DNA of 64,000 bases from an uncultured Bacteroidales bacterium. Its GTDB lineage: Bacteria > Bacteroidota > Bacteroidia > Bacteroidales > Muribaculaceae. Below, piece by piece: positions 35,669 to 44,031 of this stretch; within the stretch, counting starts at the first letter, position 1, and each line of letters opens with the position of its first letter. Made by a program: the position numbers and the translations under genes. The notes beneath the pieces were generated by a model, which was not told the origin of the DNA, made no database searches, and worked only from the letters and a program-made list of their open reading frames with translations. The stretch is taken from the NCBI GenBank assembly GCA_902786725.1, contig CADADP010000004.1, positions 1 to 64,000 on the forward strand, written 5' to 3'.

Positions 35669-36583
35669 ATGGGAAAGATATTTAAAGATGTGACAGAATT
35701 GATTGGGCGTAGTCCGATAGTGGAGATAACAAATATAGCAGATGGCGTACAGGGCCGAGTTCTGGTGAAGTTAGAGCGTTCGAATCCAGGTGGGAGTGTG
35801 AAAGACCGAGTGGCGTTAGGGATGATAAATGCCGCGGAGCGCAGTGGCGCGTTGTGTCCTGGCGGAACCATAATAGAACCCACAAGCGGCAACACCGGAG
35901 TGGGGCTGGCTATGGTGGCCGCTGCCCGAGGATACAGAGCCATAATAGTGATGCCGGAGACGATGAGTGTGGAGCGGCGGAAGCTGATTGCAGCGTATGG
36001 CGCGGAATTGGTGCTTACGCCCGGGAGCGAAGGGATGAAAGGCTCAATAGCGAAGGCAAATGAATTGCTGGCCGCCACCCCCGGAGCCATAATTCCGCAG
36101 CAATTTGCCAATCCGGCCAATCCTGAGGCTCATTACGCCACCACAGGGCCGGAGATATGGGAAGATACCGAAGGCGGAGTGGATGTGCTGGTGAGCGCTG
36201 TGGGAACCGGAGGAACGGTTAGCGGCACGTCGCGCGCGCTGAAGGAGTATAATCCGGAGCTGTACACGGTGGCCGTGGAGGCTGCCGGGTCGCCGGTGCT
36301 GAGTGGAGGCGTGGCCGGTCCGCATCGCATACAGGGAATAAGCCCCGGATTTGTGGCCGATAATTACGACAGTGCCTACGTGGATGAGGTGTTGCCGGTG
36401 GCCGATGAAGACGCGTTCGCGACGATGCGTTTGCTTGCCAGGAAAGCCGGGATATTGGTGGGCATATCCAGTGGGGCGGCGGCATATGCCGCGCTGGAGG
36501 TGGCCCGTCGCGGCGAGAGCGCCGGCAAGACCATAGTGGCAGTGTTGCCCGACACCGGCGAGCGATATTTGTCGATGCTATGA
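35669..36583 (+). CDS. cysK: Cysteine synthase A (O-acetylserine sulfhydrylase)
   Basis: A 304-residue PLP enzyme that joins O-acetylserine and sulfide to make cysteine. K45 in SNPGGSVKDR holds PLP, PTSGNTGVGLAMV binds substrate, and VGTGGTVSGTSR binds the cofactor phosphate. GISSGAAAYAAL is also conserved. Length is standard. A stand-alone gene with its own promoter. Confidence 0.95.
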   Translation: MGKIFKDVTELIGRSPIVEITNIADGVQGRVLVKLERSNPGGSVKDRVALGMINAAERSGALCPGGTIIEPTSGNTGVGLAMVAAARGYRAIIVMPETMSVERRKLIAAYGAELVLTPGSEGMKGSIAKANELLAATPGAIIPQQFANPANPEAHYATTGPEIWEDTEGGVDVLVSAVGTGGTVSGTSRALKEYNPELYTVAVEAAGSPVLSGGVAGPHRIQGISPGFVADNYDSAYVDEVLPVADEDAFATMRLLARKAGILVGISSGAAAYAALEVARRGESAGKTIVAVLPDTGERYLSML

Positions 36584-36633
36584 CTAAGCGTCCGGTAAGT
36601 ATCACGCGCGAAAAAGCATCTGTAAATGTTTTT

Positions 36634-36664
36634 TTTGGCATTTTGAAGTAAATGTGTATCTTTG
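36634..36664 (+). promoter_or_regulatory. Promoter of the pyrE operon
   Basis: TTTG at 36634-36637, a 19-nt spacer and TATCTTTG at 36657-36664, followed 33 bp later by the ATG at 36698. Confidence 0.68.
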
Positions 36665-36697
36665 TAAATTGAACGAGAAGTGATTAATTGAAGCAAT

Positions 36698-37354
36698 ATG
36701 AAGAAACTTGATATAATGCTTGCCGAGAAGATGCTGGGAATAGACGCGGTGAAGTATCAGCCCACGGCCCCATTCTTGTGGGGAACGGGTTGGTATTCAC
36801 CTATTTATATTGATAACCTGGCAGTGTTGTCGAACACTCAAGCGCGCAATTTTGTTAAGACCGAGTTGTCGAGTCTGATTATAGAGCAATTCGGTCAGGC
36901 CGATGTTATAGCGGCGGTGGCAACCGGTGCGATAGCGCATGGTGTGCTGGTGGCCGATAACCTGGGGTTGCCATTTGTGTATGTGAGGCCGCGGCCCAAG
37001 GATCATGGGTTGGAGAACCAGATAGAGGGCGGCTTGAAGCCCGGCGCCAAGGCTGTGATACTGGAGAGCACGGTATATACCGGTGCTAACAGTGCCCGTG
37101 CCGCACAGACGATTGAGGCTGCCGGCGGCGAAGTTCTGGGCGTGGTGGCGATGTTCAACTATGATTTTCAGGTGGCGGCGAAGACTCTGAAGAAATCGCG
37201 TCTGGGATGCGTATCGGTGGGTAATTACGACACACTTGTGCGAGTGGCGATGTCGAAAGGCTTTCTTAGTGAGGCCGATGTGGCGCTATTAAATGGTTGG
37301 CACAGTGACCCTGAGGGTTGGGCGGCCGAGAATCAAGGCAATATTGTGGATTAA
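36698..37354 (+). CDS. pyrE: Orotate phosphoribosyltransferase-like protein
   Basis: A 218-residue type I phosphoribosyltransferase that fits Bacteroidetes PyrE along its full length (AEKMLGIDAVKYQP, FLWGTGWYSPIYID, VATGAIAHGVLVAD, KDHGLENQIEGGLKPG). It should convert orotate and PRPP to OMP in pyrimidine synthesis. The PRPP-binding motif, normally ED-x-x-(S/T)TG, reads E123-S-T-V-Y-T-G129, so the second acidic residue is Ser and the Ser/Thr is Tyr. This may alter activity or substrate. An SRPBCC gene follows 66 bp downstream. Confidence 0.85.
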   Translation: MKKLDIMLAEKMLGIDAVKYQPTAPFLWGTGWYSPIYIDNLAVLSNTQARNFVKTELSSLIIEQFGQADVIAAVATGAIAHGVLVADNLGLPFVYVRPRPKDHGLENQIEGGLKPGAKAVILESTVYTGANSARAAQTIEAAGGEVLGVVAMFNYDFQVAAKTLKKSRLGCVSVGNYDTLVRVAMSKGFLSEADVALLNGWHSDPEGWAAENQGNIVD

Positions 37355-37420
37355 TGGCGAGTTGCCTGCCAATGAGCGATTAAAAGAATAAAAAGAATCA
37401 AGACGATAAAAAAGGATAAT

Positions 37421-37858
37421 ATGGAAAGTTATAAGAGCGATAAGGTGTCGATAAACTGTGACATACAGACGGTGTTCAGTAAGTTGTCGGACCCCGAGGT
37501 GCTGAAGAATCATCTGGAGGCCAATCTGGATAAGTTGCCGGAAGAGGCCCGGGAGAATTTGGGCAAAGTGTCGTTCAGTGGGGATTCGATTTCGATAGAG
37601 TCGCCAATGGGCCCGTTAAAAATGTCGATGACCGAGAAGGTGGAACCCAGCAAAATAGTGTTTGCCGCTACGCAATCTCCTGTTCCGTTCGGGATGGCGA
37701 TTAATCTGAAAGAGGCCGGAGAAGGCACTACCGAGGCCGTGGCGGAGTTGCATCTGGAATTGCCCATGTTTCTGCGAGCCATTGTGGGTAACAAGATAAA
37801 GGAAGGCGCGCAGATGTTTGGCAAGGTGCTGGCGTCGTTGCCCTACGAAAACCTGTGA
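37421..37858 (+). CDS. SRPBCC-fold protein of unknown function
   Basis: A 145-residue protein with the START/SRPBCC pattern: an N-terminal strand and helix (VSINCDIQTVFSKLSDPEVLKNHLE), seven-stranded core (KVSFSGDSISIESPMGPLKMSM, KIVFAATQSPVPFGMAI) and a long C-terminal helix. Such folds bind hydrophobic ligands. From memory it often follows pyrE in Bacteroidales, but the link is not understood. Confidence 0.75.
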   Translation: MESYKSDKVSINCDIQTVFSKLSDPEVLKNHLEANLDKLPEEARENLGKVSFSGDSISIESPMGPLKMSMTEKVEPSKIVFAATQSPVPFGMAINLKEAGEGTTEAVAELHLELPMFLRAIVGNKIKEGAQMFGKVLASLPYENL

Positions 37859-37895
37859 CGTGCTCACTGCGGCCCTTGAAGAGGAGCCGACTATT

Positions 37896-37909
37896 GGGGT
37901 TGTGACCCC
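37896..37909 (+). terminator. Small hairpin after the SRPBCC gene
   Basis: GGGGT and ACCCC form a 5-bp stem around TGTG. It lies 37 bp after the stop codon, between the pyrE unit and the sigma-54 site. There is no T run, so termination is only possible. Confidence 0.3.
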
Positions 37910-37945
37910 GAAAGAGGCATCTATATCGTGCATGCGACTGAAAAG

Positions 37946-37962
37946 TTGGCACGATTTTTGCT
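37946..37962 (+). promoter_or_regulatory. Sigma-54 (RpoN) -24/-12 promoter
   Basis: TTGGCACG-ATTT-TTGCT matches the sigma-54 consensus (YTGGCACG-N4-TTGCW) at every fixed position, with the exact spacing. It lies 54 bp before the ATG of the next gene. An enhancer-binding activator would be needed; none is encoded in the window. Confidence 0.7.
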
Positions 37963-38015
37963 GTGTTAAAGAAAAGCGATTAAACGGATAACTGACAAAA
38001 GAGAAAAGAGCTGAT

Positions 38016-38747
38016 ATGAAGTCGGACAGTTTGGTGATAATACCCACATATAACGAGATAGAGAACGTGGAAGCCATAATAGGCGCTGTTCTGTCGGTAG
38101 AAGGTCACAACTTCGACGTGCTGGTTGTGGACGACAACAGTCCAGACGGCACAGCCGGCGCAGTGGACCGCCTAATTGCCGAGCGCGGAGATGAGCGAGT
38201 GAACATAATAAAGCGCGCCGGCAAGATGGGTCTGGGCACAGCCTATATAGCAGGCTTCAAGTGGGCGCTTGCTGCCGGTTATGATTACGTGATAGAGATG
38301 GATGCAGACTTCTCGCACAGGCCTGAGGATTTGGTGCCCCTGCAGCGAGCATGCGCCGAGCGTTGCGACGTGTCGGTGGGTTCGCGTTATGTGAGTGGCG
38401 TGAATGTGGTGAACTGGCCTATAGGCCGTGTGCTGATGTCTTATTTCGCATCGAAGTATGTGCGAGTGATAACCGGTATGAAGGTTCACGACACCACGGC
38501 CGGATTTGTGTGCTACAAGCGCAGTGTGCTTGAGGCGATAGATCTGGACAAAGTGGAGTTTAAGGGCTATGCGTTCCAGATAGAGATGAAATTCACGGCC
38601 TACAAAAAAGGATTTAAGCTAGAAGAAGTGCCTATAGTGTTTGTGAACCGCAAGTTGGGGACGAGCAAGATGAGCGGCGGCATATTCAGCGAAGCTCTGC
38701 TGGGCGTGGTGAAATTGAGGCTACGCGCGTGCCGCGGAAAGATTTAA
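38016..38747 (+). CDS. Polyprenol-phosphate mannosyl/glucosyltransferase, DPM1-like (GT2)
   Basis: A 243-residue soluble GT2 enzyme close to dolichol-phosphate mannose synthase: LVIIPTYNEIENVE, VLVVDDNSPDGTA, EMDADFSHRPEDL with the DAD metal site, GSRYVSGV and RKLGTSKMSGG near the end. It would move a hexose from GDP- or UDP-sugar to polyprenyl phosphate. It has no C-terminal membrane domain, as in Bacteroidetes homologues. First gene after the sigma-54 site, 9 bp before the Ca2+ ATPase gene. Confidence 0.92.
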   Translation: MKSDSLVIIPTYNEIENVEAIIGAVLSVEGHNFDVLVVDDNSPDGTAGAVDRLIAERGDERVNIIKRAGKMGLGTAYIAGFKWALAAGYDYVIEMDADFSHRPEDLVPLQRACAERCDVSVGSRYVSGVNVVNWPIGRVLMSYFASKYVRVITGMKVHDTTAGFVCYKRSVLEAIDLDKVEFKGYAFQIEMKFTAYKKGFKLEEVPIVFVNRKLGTSKMSGGIFSEALLGVVKLRLRACRGKI

Positions 38748-38756
38748 ACGGATAAT

Positions 38757-41393
38757 ATGAAAAATACCAAGCAAGGACGCGAAGAGAATAGGGGCCTCAC
38801 GAGGCACGAAGTGGAGCAGAGTCGTGAGCGTTACGGCAGTAATGTACTGACTCCGCCACGGCAGCGTTCGGTGATATTGCTGTTTTTAGATAAGTTTAAC
38901 GACCCACTGATAAAGATACTGCTGGTGGCACTATTGCTCTCGATTGGCATAGCTTGTTACCAGTATTTTTTTGTGGGAGGAAGCAACGGCAGCAAGTTGC
39001 TGCTGGAGCCGATGGGCATATTCACGGCAATAGTGCTGGCCACGCTGATAGGCTTTCTTGTGGAGCTGAATGCCAACAAGAAGTTTAAGCTGCTTAACCA
39101 GATGAACGACAGCCAGAAGGTGAAAGTGCGTCGTGACGGCCGCGTGACCACAGTGGAGCGTAGGGATGTGGTTGTGGGCGATGTGGTGATGCTTGAGGCG
39201 GGCGACAAAGTTCCGGCCGACGGGCGACTGCTGAGAAGTGTGTCGATGCGGCTGAACGAAAGTTCGTTTACCGGCGAGCCGTCGGTGATGAAGAGTCACA
39301 AGGCGTCGGAGCAGGACCCTGCGGCAACCTATGCCACCAATGAGCTACTGCGCGGCTCCACTGTGATAGAGGGCTACGGCGAGATGCGCGTGACTCGTGT
39401 GGGCGACAATACCGAGTACGGAAAGATATACACCGAGGTGCAGATAGAGAACGATGTGCAGACGCCGCTGATGCGTCAGCTGGAGCAGCTTGGCGGCTGG
39501 ATATCGAAGGGCAGTTACATAGTGGGTGTGCTGATAGTTCTGGGTCGCCTTGTGGCATACGTGGCGGCCGGTGACGACCTGTGGAGCCTGATGGGGGCCG
39601 AGTATATGCTGGAAACAGTGATGCTTGCCGTGACGGTGGTGGTGGTGAGTGTGCCCGAGGGGTTGCCTATGAGCGTGACACTGAGTTTGGCACTGAGTAT
39701 GCGGAGGATGTTGCAGACCAATAATCTGGTTCGCAGAATGCACGCGTGCGAGACTATGGGCTCAACCACAGTGATATGTACCGACAAAACAGGCACACTG
39801 ACGCGAAACATGATGCAAGTGTCGGCAGCCGTGTTCAAAGACGAGATAAACGCATGTGGCCTAAGTGCCGATGATGCGGTGAACCTGTCGATGGCCGCTA
39901 ATTCCACAGCTCATATAGGCCATGGCGCCGATGGCCGCACCGAGGTGATAGGTAACTCCACCGAGGGAGCGTTGCTGATGTGGCTGGAGGAGCGAGGAGT
40001 GGCCTATGGCGCGCTACGCGATGAGACGGAGGTACTGATCCAATTGCCCTTCAGCGCAGAGCGCAAGTATATGGCCACCGTGGTGCGCGTTCCTGAGACC
40101 GACCGGAGGTTGCTGCTGGTGAAAGGTGCGCCAGAGGTGGTGATGGCCATGTGTGCCGAGCGAGACGGTAAGGCCGAAACCGAGCTGGCCGTATATCAGT
40201 CGAAAGCGATGCGTACGCTTGCCTTCGCGCTGAAAGAAGATGTGGGAGAAAACACCAATCTGCGCTCGCTTAGTGGCCTGGACTGGCTGGGCTATGTGGC
40301 TATCAGTGATCCGGTACGCGATGATGTTCCCGCCGCGGTGGCGAGTTGTGTGGCTGCCGGAATTAAGGTGAAGATGGTGACCGGTGACACCGAGGTTACC
40401 GCGCGTGAGATAGGAAGGTTGACAGGCATTTGCGAAGCCGACGAGGGCCCGGAAAGTTTTGTTACCGGAGCTGAATTCGCGGCGATGGACGACGCTGAGG
40501 CACGCAAGCGTGTGAGCAAGATAAAGGTTATGTCGCGGGCTCGGCCCGATGACAAGTCGCGACTTGTGCGGCTATTACAGGAGAATGATGAGGTGGTGGC
40601 AGTGACCGGCGACGGCACTAACGACGCGCCGGCGCTGAACGCAGCGCAGGTGGGACTGTCGATGGGCTCGGGAACCGCTGTGGCGAAAGAGGCGAGCGAT
40701 ATCACGATAATAGACGATTCGTTCACGAGTATAAACAGGGCCGTGATGTGGGGCCGTTCGCTCTACAAGAACATCCAGCGATTTCTGGTGTTCCAGCTCA
40801 CGGTGAACGTGGCGGCGTGCCTGATAGTGACAGTGTGCTCGTTCTTCAGTGAGCAGTCGCCGCTGACGGTGACCCAGATGCTGTGGGTGAATCTGATAAT
40901 GGACACGCTGGCCGCGCTGGCATTGGCATCGTTGCCGCCACAAGAGAGCGTTATGAGCGATAGTCCGCGCAAGCCGTCGGAGGCAATAATCACCCGCCAG
41001 ATGAGGCGATTTATAGCGGTGATGAGTGTGCCTATAGCCGTGGTGATGTCGGCACTGTTCTTCTGCTTTTGGCGCACGGCCAACATTAATGCTCACGAAA
41101 TGAGCATATTCTTCTCTGTGTTTGTGTTTGTGCAGGTGTGGAATATGCTGAATGCCCGCCGATTCGACGGCGGAGCCGGGCTGCTAAGCGACTGGAAGGC
41201 GAGCAAGGTGTTTGGCGGCGTGCTGCTGCTGATAGTGGTGTGCCAGATTATGATAGTACAGCTGGGAGGCCAGGTGTTCTCGGTGGTACCGCTTACGCTG
41301 AAGGAGTGGCTGATGATAATAGTGGGCACTATGCCGGTGCTGCTTGTGGGAATGCCTCTGACCCTGAAGCCGGAGAAGAAGCGTGGCCGCTGA
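38757..41393 (+). CDS. P-type calcium-transporting ATPase (type IIB-like)
   Basis: An 878-residue P2-type ATPase. The phosphorylation motif is D343KTGTLT, the membrane ion site has VPEGLP, the nucleotide domain has KGAPEVVM, and the hinge region reads GDGTNDAPAL. About ten membrane helices are present. The match is to plasma-membrane Ca2+ pumps, though prokaryotic members may also carry other cations. It starts 9 bp after the GT2 gene and so shares the sigma-54 promoter. Confidence 0.93.
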   Translation: MKNTKQGREENRGLTRHEVEQSRERYGSNVLTPPRQRSVILLFLDKFNDPLIKILLVALLLSIGIACYQYFFVGGSNGSKLLLEPMGIFTAIVLATLIGFLVELNANKKFKLLNQMNDSQKVKVRRDGRVTTVERRDVVVGDVVMLEAGDKVPADGRLLRSVSMRLNESSFTGEPSVMKSHKASEQDPAATYATNELLRGSTVIEGYGEMRVTRVGDNTEYGKIYTEVQIENDVQTPLMRQLEQLGGWISKGSYIVGVLIVLGRLVAYVAAGDDLWSLMGAEYMLETVMLAVTVVVVSVPEGLPMSVTLSLALSMRRMLQTNNLVRRMHACETMGSTTVICTDKTGTLTRNMMQVSAAVFKDEINACGLSADDAVNLSMAANSTAHIGHGADGRTEVIGNSTEGALLMWLEERGVAYGALRDETEVLIQLPFSAERKYMATVVRVPETDRRLLLVKGAPEVVMAMCAERDGKAETELAVYQSKAMRTLAFALKEDVGENTNLRSLSGLDWLGYVAISDPVRDDVPAAVASCVAAGIKVKMVTGDTEVTAREIGRLTGICEADEGPESFVTGAEFAAMDDAEARKRVSKIKVMSRARPDDKSRLVRLLQENDEVVAVTGDGTNDAPALNAAQVGLSMGSGTAVAKEASDITIIDDSFTSINRAVMWGRSLYKNIQRFLVFQLTVNVAACLIVTVCSFFSEQSPLTVTQMLWVNLIMDTLAALALASLPPQESVMSDSPRKPSEAIITRQMRRFIAVMSVPIAVVMSALFFCFWRTANINAHEMSIFFSVFVFVQVWNMLNARRFDGGAGLLSDWKASKVFGGVLLLIVVCQIMIVQLGGQVFSVVPLTLKEWLMIIVGTMPVLLVGMPLTLKPEKKRGR

Positions 41394-41450
41394 ACATGTG
41401 CTGAATGTGATGTGAATGAATGTAAACTTAAAAGAAGACTGAATAGAACA

Positions 41451-42533
41451 ATGAAAGTAAGGATTTTTTTAACAGTGACGTTGCTGATGGGAACTATTAT
41501 GGCGAGTGCGCAGACCAGAGAAGAACGAGCCAATAGACTGAAGGTTTATGGCTTGGAGACGTGCGTGGATAACCCGGTGTTCACCATTCCACCCCATGAG
41601 ATGAGTGAGGCCGCGCAGGAAGCGGCCGGTCCGGCCGGAGTGTGCCGGAACGATGGAGTGGCATATACATCGAAGAGTCTGCAATTCGGCGGTGAGTGGC
41701 ATTTTGCGCCCAAACTGCCGTACTGTGACGAGGAGAAGAAGGTGCTACCCAAAGTGGTGTGCGTGCCGCACATTCAAGAAGCGAGTGCCAACGCTATGGT
41801 GCTGAAAGTGATGGCATGGAAGACCCCGACGTGTGGCGCGGTGGTGGTGTACCGCCTGTTTGTATATGGCGTGGATCACTTTGTGGCGACGTATGACAGC
41901 AGTGGCAAGCTTGTGGATGCGATGTACATTAATGGAGACAATGAGGTTGATGAGATGTTCGCTGCGAAGAATAATGGCAGTTTCAAGACTTCGAAATTCG
42001 GGGCAAGCACTATCCTTGAGCGGAGCGATGACGGCAAGCACTTCTTTGTGCGCCACCGGAAAATCTATGATAAGCTGAAAGGAGACGTGAAAGAAACGTC
42101 GGCTTGGGCCGAGATAAAGGAATGTTTTAGTGTGGGAGTTGACGGGCTAATCGTTACCGACTCGGTGGTGACTAACGATGAATTTCCGGCAGTGAACGCG
42201 AAGGCGATGGAATTGTACAAACTGCGAGCCATGCCGCTGAGCGCGAAGGGCTACATGAGTAAGCACTGCAAGTTGGCGACCACACTGAAAGGGACAGAAC
42301 TGGAGTTGTCGTTTATGCGCTGGAACTACCTGAAGGTGATAAGTGACGCGGAGGCATTTCTGGGCTGGTGCAAGCGAAATCCCAAGGCCTCGGTAAATAT
42401 AGCTTATTACCTGAATCTGGTTAAGGATAACGGCGATGGCGAGATTAAGGCGATGCACTTGCGAAGTAAGGTTGCCTGTTTGCCACAGGGTTTGCGAACC
42501 TACTGGAGCAGGAGACTGAAGCTTGACCAATAA
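41451..42533 (+). CDS. Secreted protein of unknown function
   Basis: A 360-residue exported protein with a clear signal peptide (residues about 1-20, ending ASAQ). It has several cysteines spread along the sequence, charged segments and no motif I recognise. The ATG at 41451 begins the signal peptide; the frame upstream to 41412 is rejected. It lies 57 bp after the Ca2+ ATPase gene on the same strand, so it is probably the third gene of the sigma-54 unit. Confidence 0.75.
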   Translation: MKVRIFLTVTLLMGTIMASAQTREERANRLKVYGLETCVDNPVFTIPPHEMSEAAQEAAGPAGVCRNDGVAYTSKSLQFGGEWHFAPKLPYCDEEKKVLPKVVCVPHIQEASANAMVLKVMAWKTPTCGAVVVYRLFVYGVDHFVATYDSSGKLVDAMYINGDNEVDEMFAAKNNGSFKTSKFGASTILERSDDGKHFFVRHRKIYDKLKGDVKETSAWAEIKECFSVGVDGLIVTDSVVTNDEFPAVNAKAMELYKLRAMPLSAKGYMSKHCKLATTLKGTELELSFMRWNYLKVISDAEAFLGWCKRNPKASVNIAYYLNLVKDNGDGEIKAMHLRSKVACLPQGLRTYWSRRLKLDQ

Positions 42534-42608
42534 GTTGTTTCCGGAGTAAAACAGGAAAGGAAGGAAATGCGATGCCGGGCAAGCCAAAAGCGAGCTCGAA
42601 TGAAATAT

Positions 42609-42645
42609 AAGAAGCGGCAGTTCTGTCACAGAATGGCCGCTTCTT
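42609..42645. terminator. Strong hairpin terminator
   Basis: AAGAAGCGGC at 42609-42618 pairs with GCCGCTTCTT at 42636-42645, and TTCTG pairs with CAGAA inside around a TCA loop. It follows the unknown secreted gene. On the minus strand it is followed by ATATTTC, so it could also end a leftward transcript. Confidence 0.75.
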
Positions 42646-42684
42646 GTGGAATTTATAAAGGGGATATTATAAATTGGTTTCTTG

Positions 42685-42716
42685 TTGATTGCGAAGCAAA
42701 GGTAAATTTAATTTTG
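42685..42716 (+). promoter_or_regulatory. Rightward promoter-like element facing glpC
   Basis: TTG at 42685-42687, a 21-nt spacer and TAATTTTG at 42709-42716. It would transcribe antisense to the 3' end of glpC. It is back to back with the leftward promoter at 42697-42727. Confidence 0.35.
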
Positions 42717-42783
42717 TAACTGTGCAAGGATGTGTTCAGTTTTTTCTGAATAAATATTCACATTGTAACGAAGTTGTAATATC

Positions 42784-44022
42784 TTAGTCGTCAAGAGCCA
42801 TAGCGAGTACTTCGATTGGGTGGAGAACCCGGGCTCCGGTGGCGGCTTCGATCTGTTGTTTGCACATTTCACAGTCGGTGACCACGACATCGGCTTCGGC
42901 CTCGCGAATGGCTTGAAATAGCGGCTCGCCGATTTTGAGGCTTCGCCGATAGTTCTCTGTTTTGAAGCCATAGGTTCCGGCCATTCCGCAGCAAAGCGAG
43001 TCGAGCATGATGAGTTGCACGCCCGGAATCATTCTCAGCAGCGACGAGGAGTAGAACGACCATCCCAGTTTTTCCATGTGGCAAGCCGAGTGGTATGCGA
43101 TGCGCAATTTAAAGTCGGGCTTGACAGGTGGCAGTATCAGTTCACCGTCTTCGATTTTTTTGTAGATAAATCGAGTGGCGAGCGAAATTTTGTCACGCAC
43201 ATCGTGGTTGTCGAGCCCGAGAACGAAGTTGTATTCGTCGCGAATAGTGAAAGTGCACGTGGAACTGGTGGTGAGCACAATGGGGACTTGCTGCGAGGTG
43301 AGACGCAGCTGGTTGAGGTTGTGGAACGCGAGTTTAAGAGCTTTTTGCGGCATGCCATTGGCCATGAAAGGGTTTCCACAGCATTTCTCGTCGTTGATGA
43401 GCGTTACGCCAAATCCGAGTTTGTTCATCACGTTTACGAAGGCGATGCCGGGAGCTGTGTCGTTATAGTTGACGTGACATCCGTGGAAGTAGGCCACCTG
43501 CTGAGAGAATCCGGACTGTTTCTTGGCGGCGTTTTTCTCGAACCACTTTTCGAATGTGACACGGGCGTAGGTGGGGAATGCGAAGTGCCTGTCGATACCC
43601 AGCATTCTGTGCTTGTACTCCTTGGTGGTTTTGAGAGAGAGGATGGTGTTGAATGCCGGGGTGAGTCGGGTGGCGATTTTGCCCACGAGGTCGGTGCTGG
43701 CGAGTAGTCGCGCGCGGATTCCCGGTTTGTGCTTGCTGTTTTGCAGACGCGCGCGCTGAATGATGTCGCCGATTCTCACGTCGTGAGGACATGCGACTTC
43801 GCACCGCTTGCAGTTGAGGCAAAGCTTGAGTGAATCGTCGGTGAAACGCGGGTTTTTAAGTCGGTAACGTTCGCCGTCGGGACCGGCCTGTTTTGGTCCC
43901 GGGAAGAGCGGTTCCACAGCCGAAACCGGGCAGTAAACGGTGCAGATGGAGCACTTGAGGCACTGCTCAAAATTGTTGTCGCTGATGCTGCTTATGAAGA
44001 AGTTATGAGTTGCTTTGCTCAT
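42784..44022 (-). CDS. glpC: Anaerobic glycerol-3-phosphate dehydrogenase subunit C
   Basis: A 412-residue electron-transfer subunit. Two [4Fe-4S] motifs lie near the N-terminus (C21-x2-C24-x2-C27-x3-C31, then CLNCKRCEVACP). Two CCG domains follow (HGCHVNYN with EKCCGNP, and HSACHMEK with SLCCGMAG). It links GlpAB to menaquinone at the membrane. It is the last gene of the leftward glpABC operon, 9 bp after glpB. Confidence 0.93.
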   Translation of the reverse strand: MSKATHNFFISSISDNNFEQCLKCSICTVYCPVSAVEPLFPGPKQAGPDGERYRLKNPRFTDDSLKLCLNCKRCEVACPHDVRIGDIIQRARLQNSKHKPGIRARLLASTDLVGKIATRLTPAFNTILSLKTTKEYKHRMLGIDRHFAFPTYARVTFEKWFEKNAAKKQSGFSQQVAYFHGCHVNYNDTAPGIAFVNVMNKLGFGVTLINDEKCCGNPFMANGMPQKALKLAFHNLNQLRLTSQQVPIVLTTSSTCTFTIRDEYNFVLGLDNHDVRDKISLATRFIYKKIEDGELILPPVKPDFKLRIAYHSACHMEKLGWSFYSSSLLRMIPGVQLIMLDSLCCGMAGTYGFKTENYRRSLKIGEPLFQAIREAEADVVVTDCEMCKQQIEAATGARVLHPIEVLAMALDD

Positions 44023-44031
44023 GAGACAGAT

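Larger units (their letters stand above)
42600..42727 (-). ncRNA. Candidate small RNA, leftward
   Basis: On the minus strand TTG (complement of 42725-42727), a 20-nt spacer and TACCTTTG (complement of 42697-42704) form a full promoter. Transcription would start near 42690 and end at the hairpin 42645-42609, giving an RNA of about 85 nt. No reading frame of note lies in it. The call rests on this promoter-terminator pair only. Confidence 0.3.

Noticed and set aside
38172..38489. Antisense frame in the DPM1-like gene
   Set aside because: No promoter or homology; the sense gene is well conserved.
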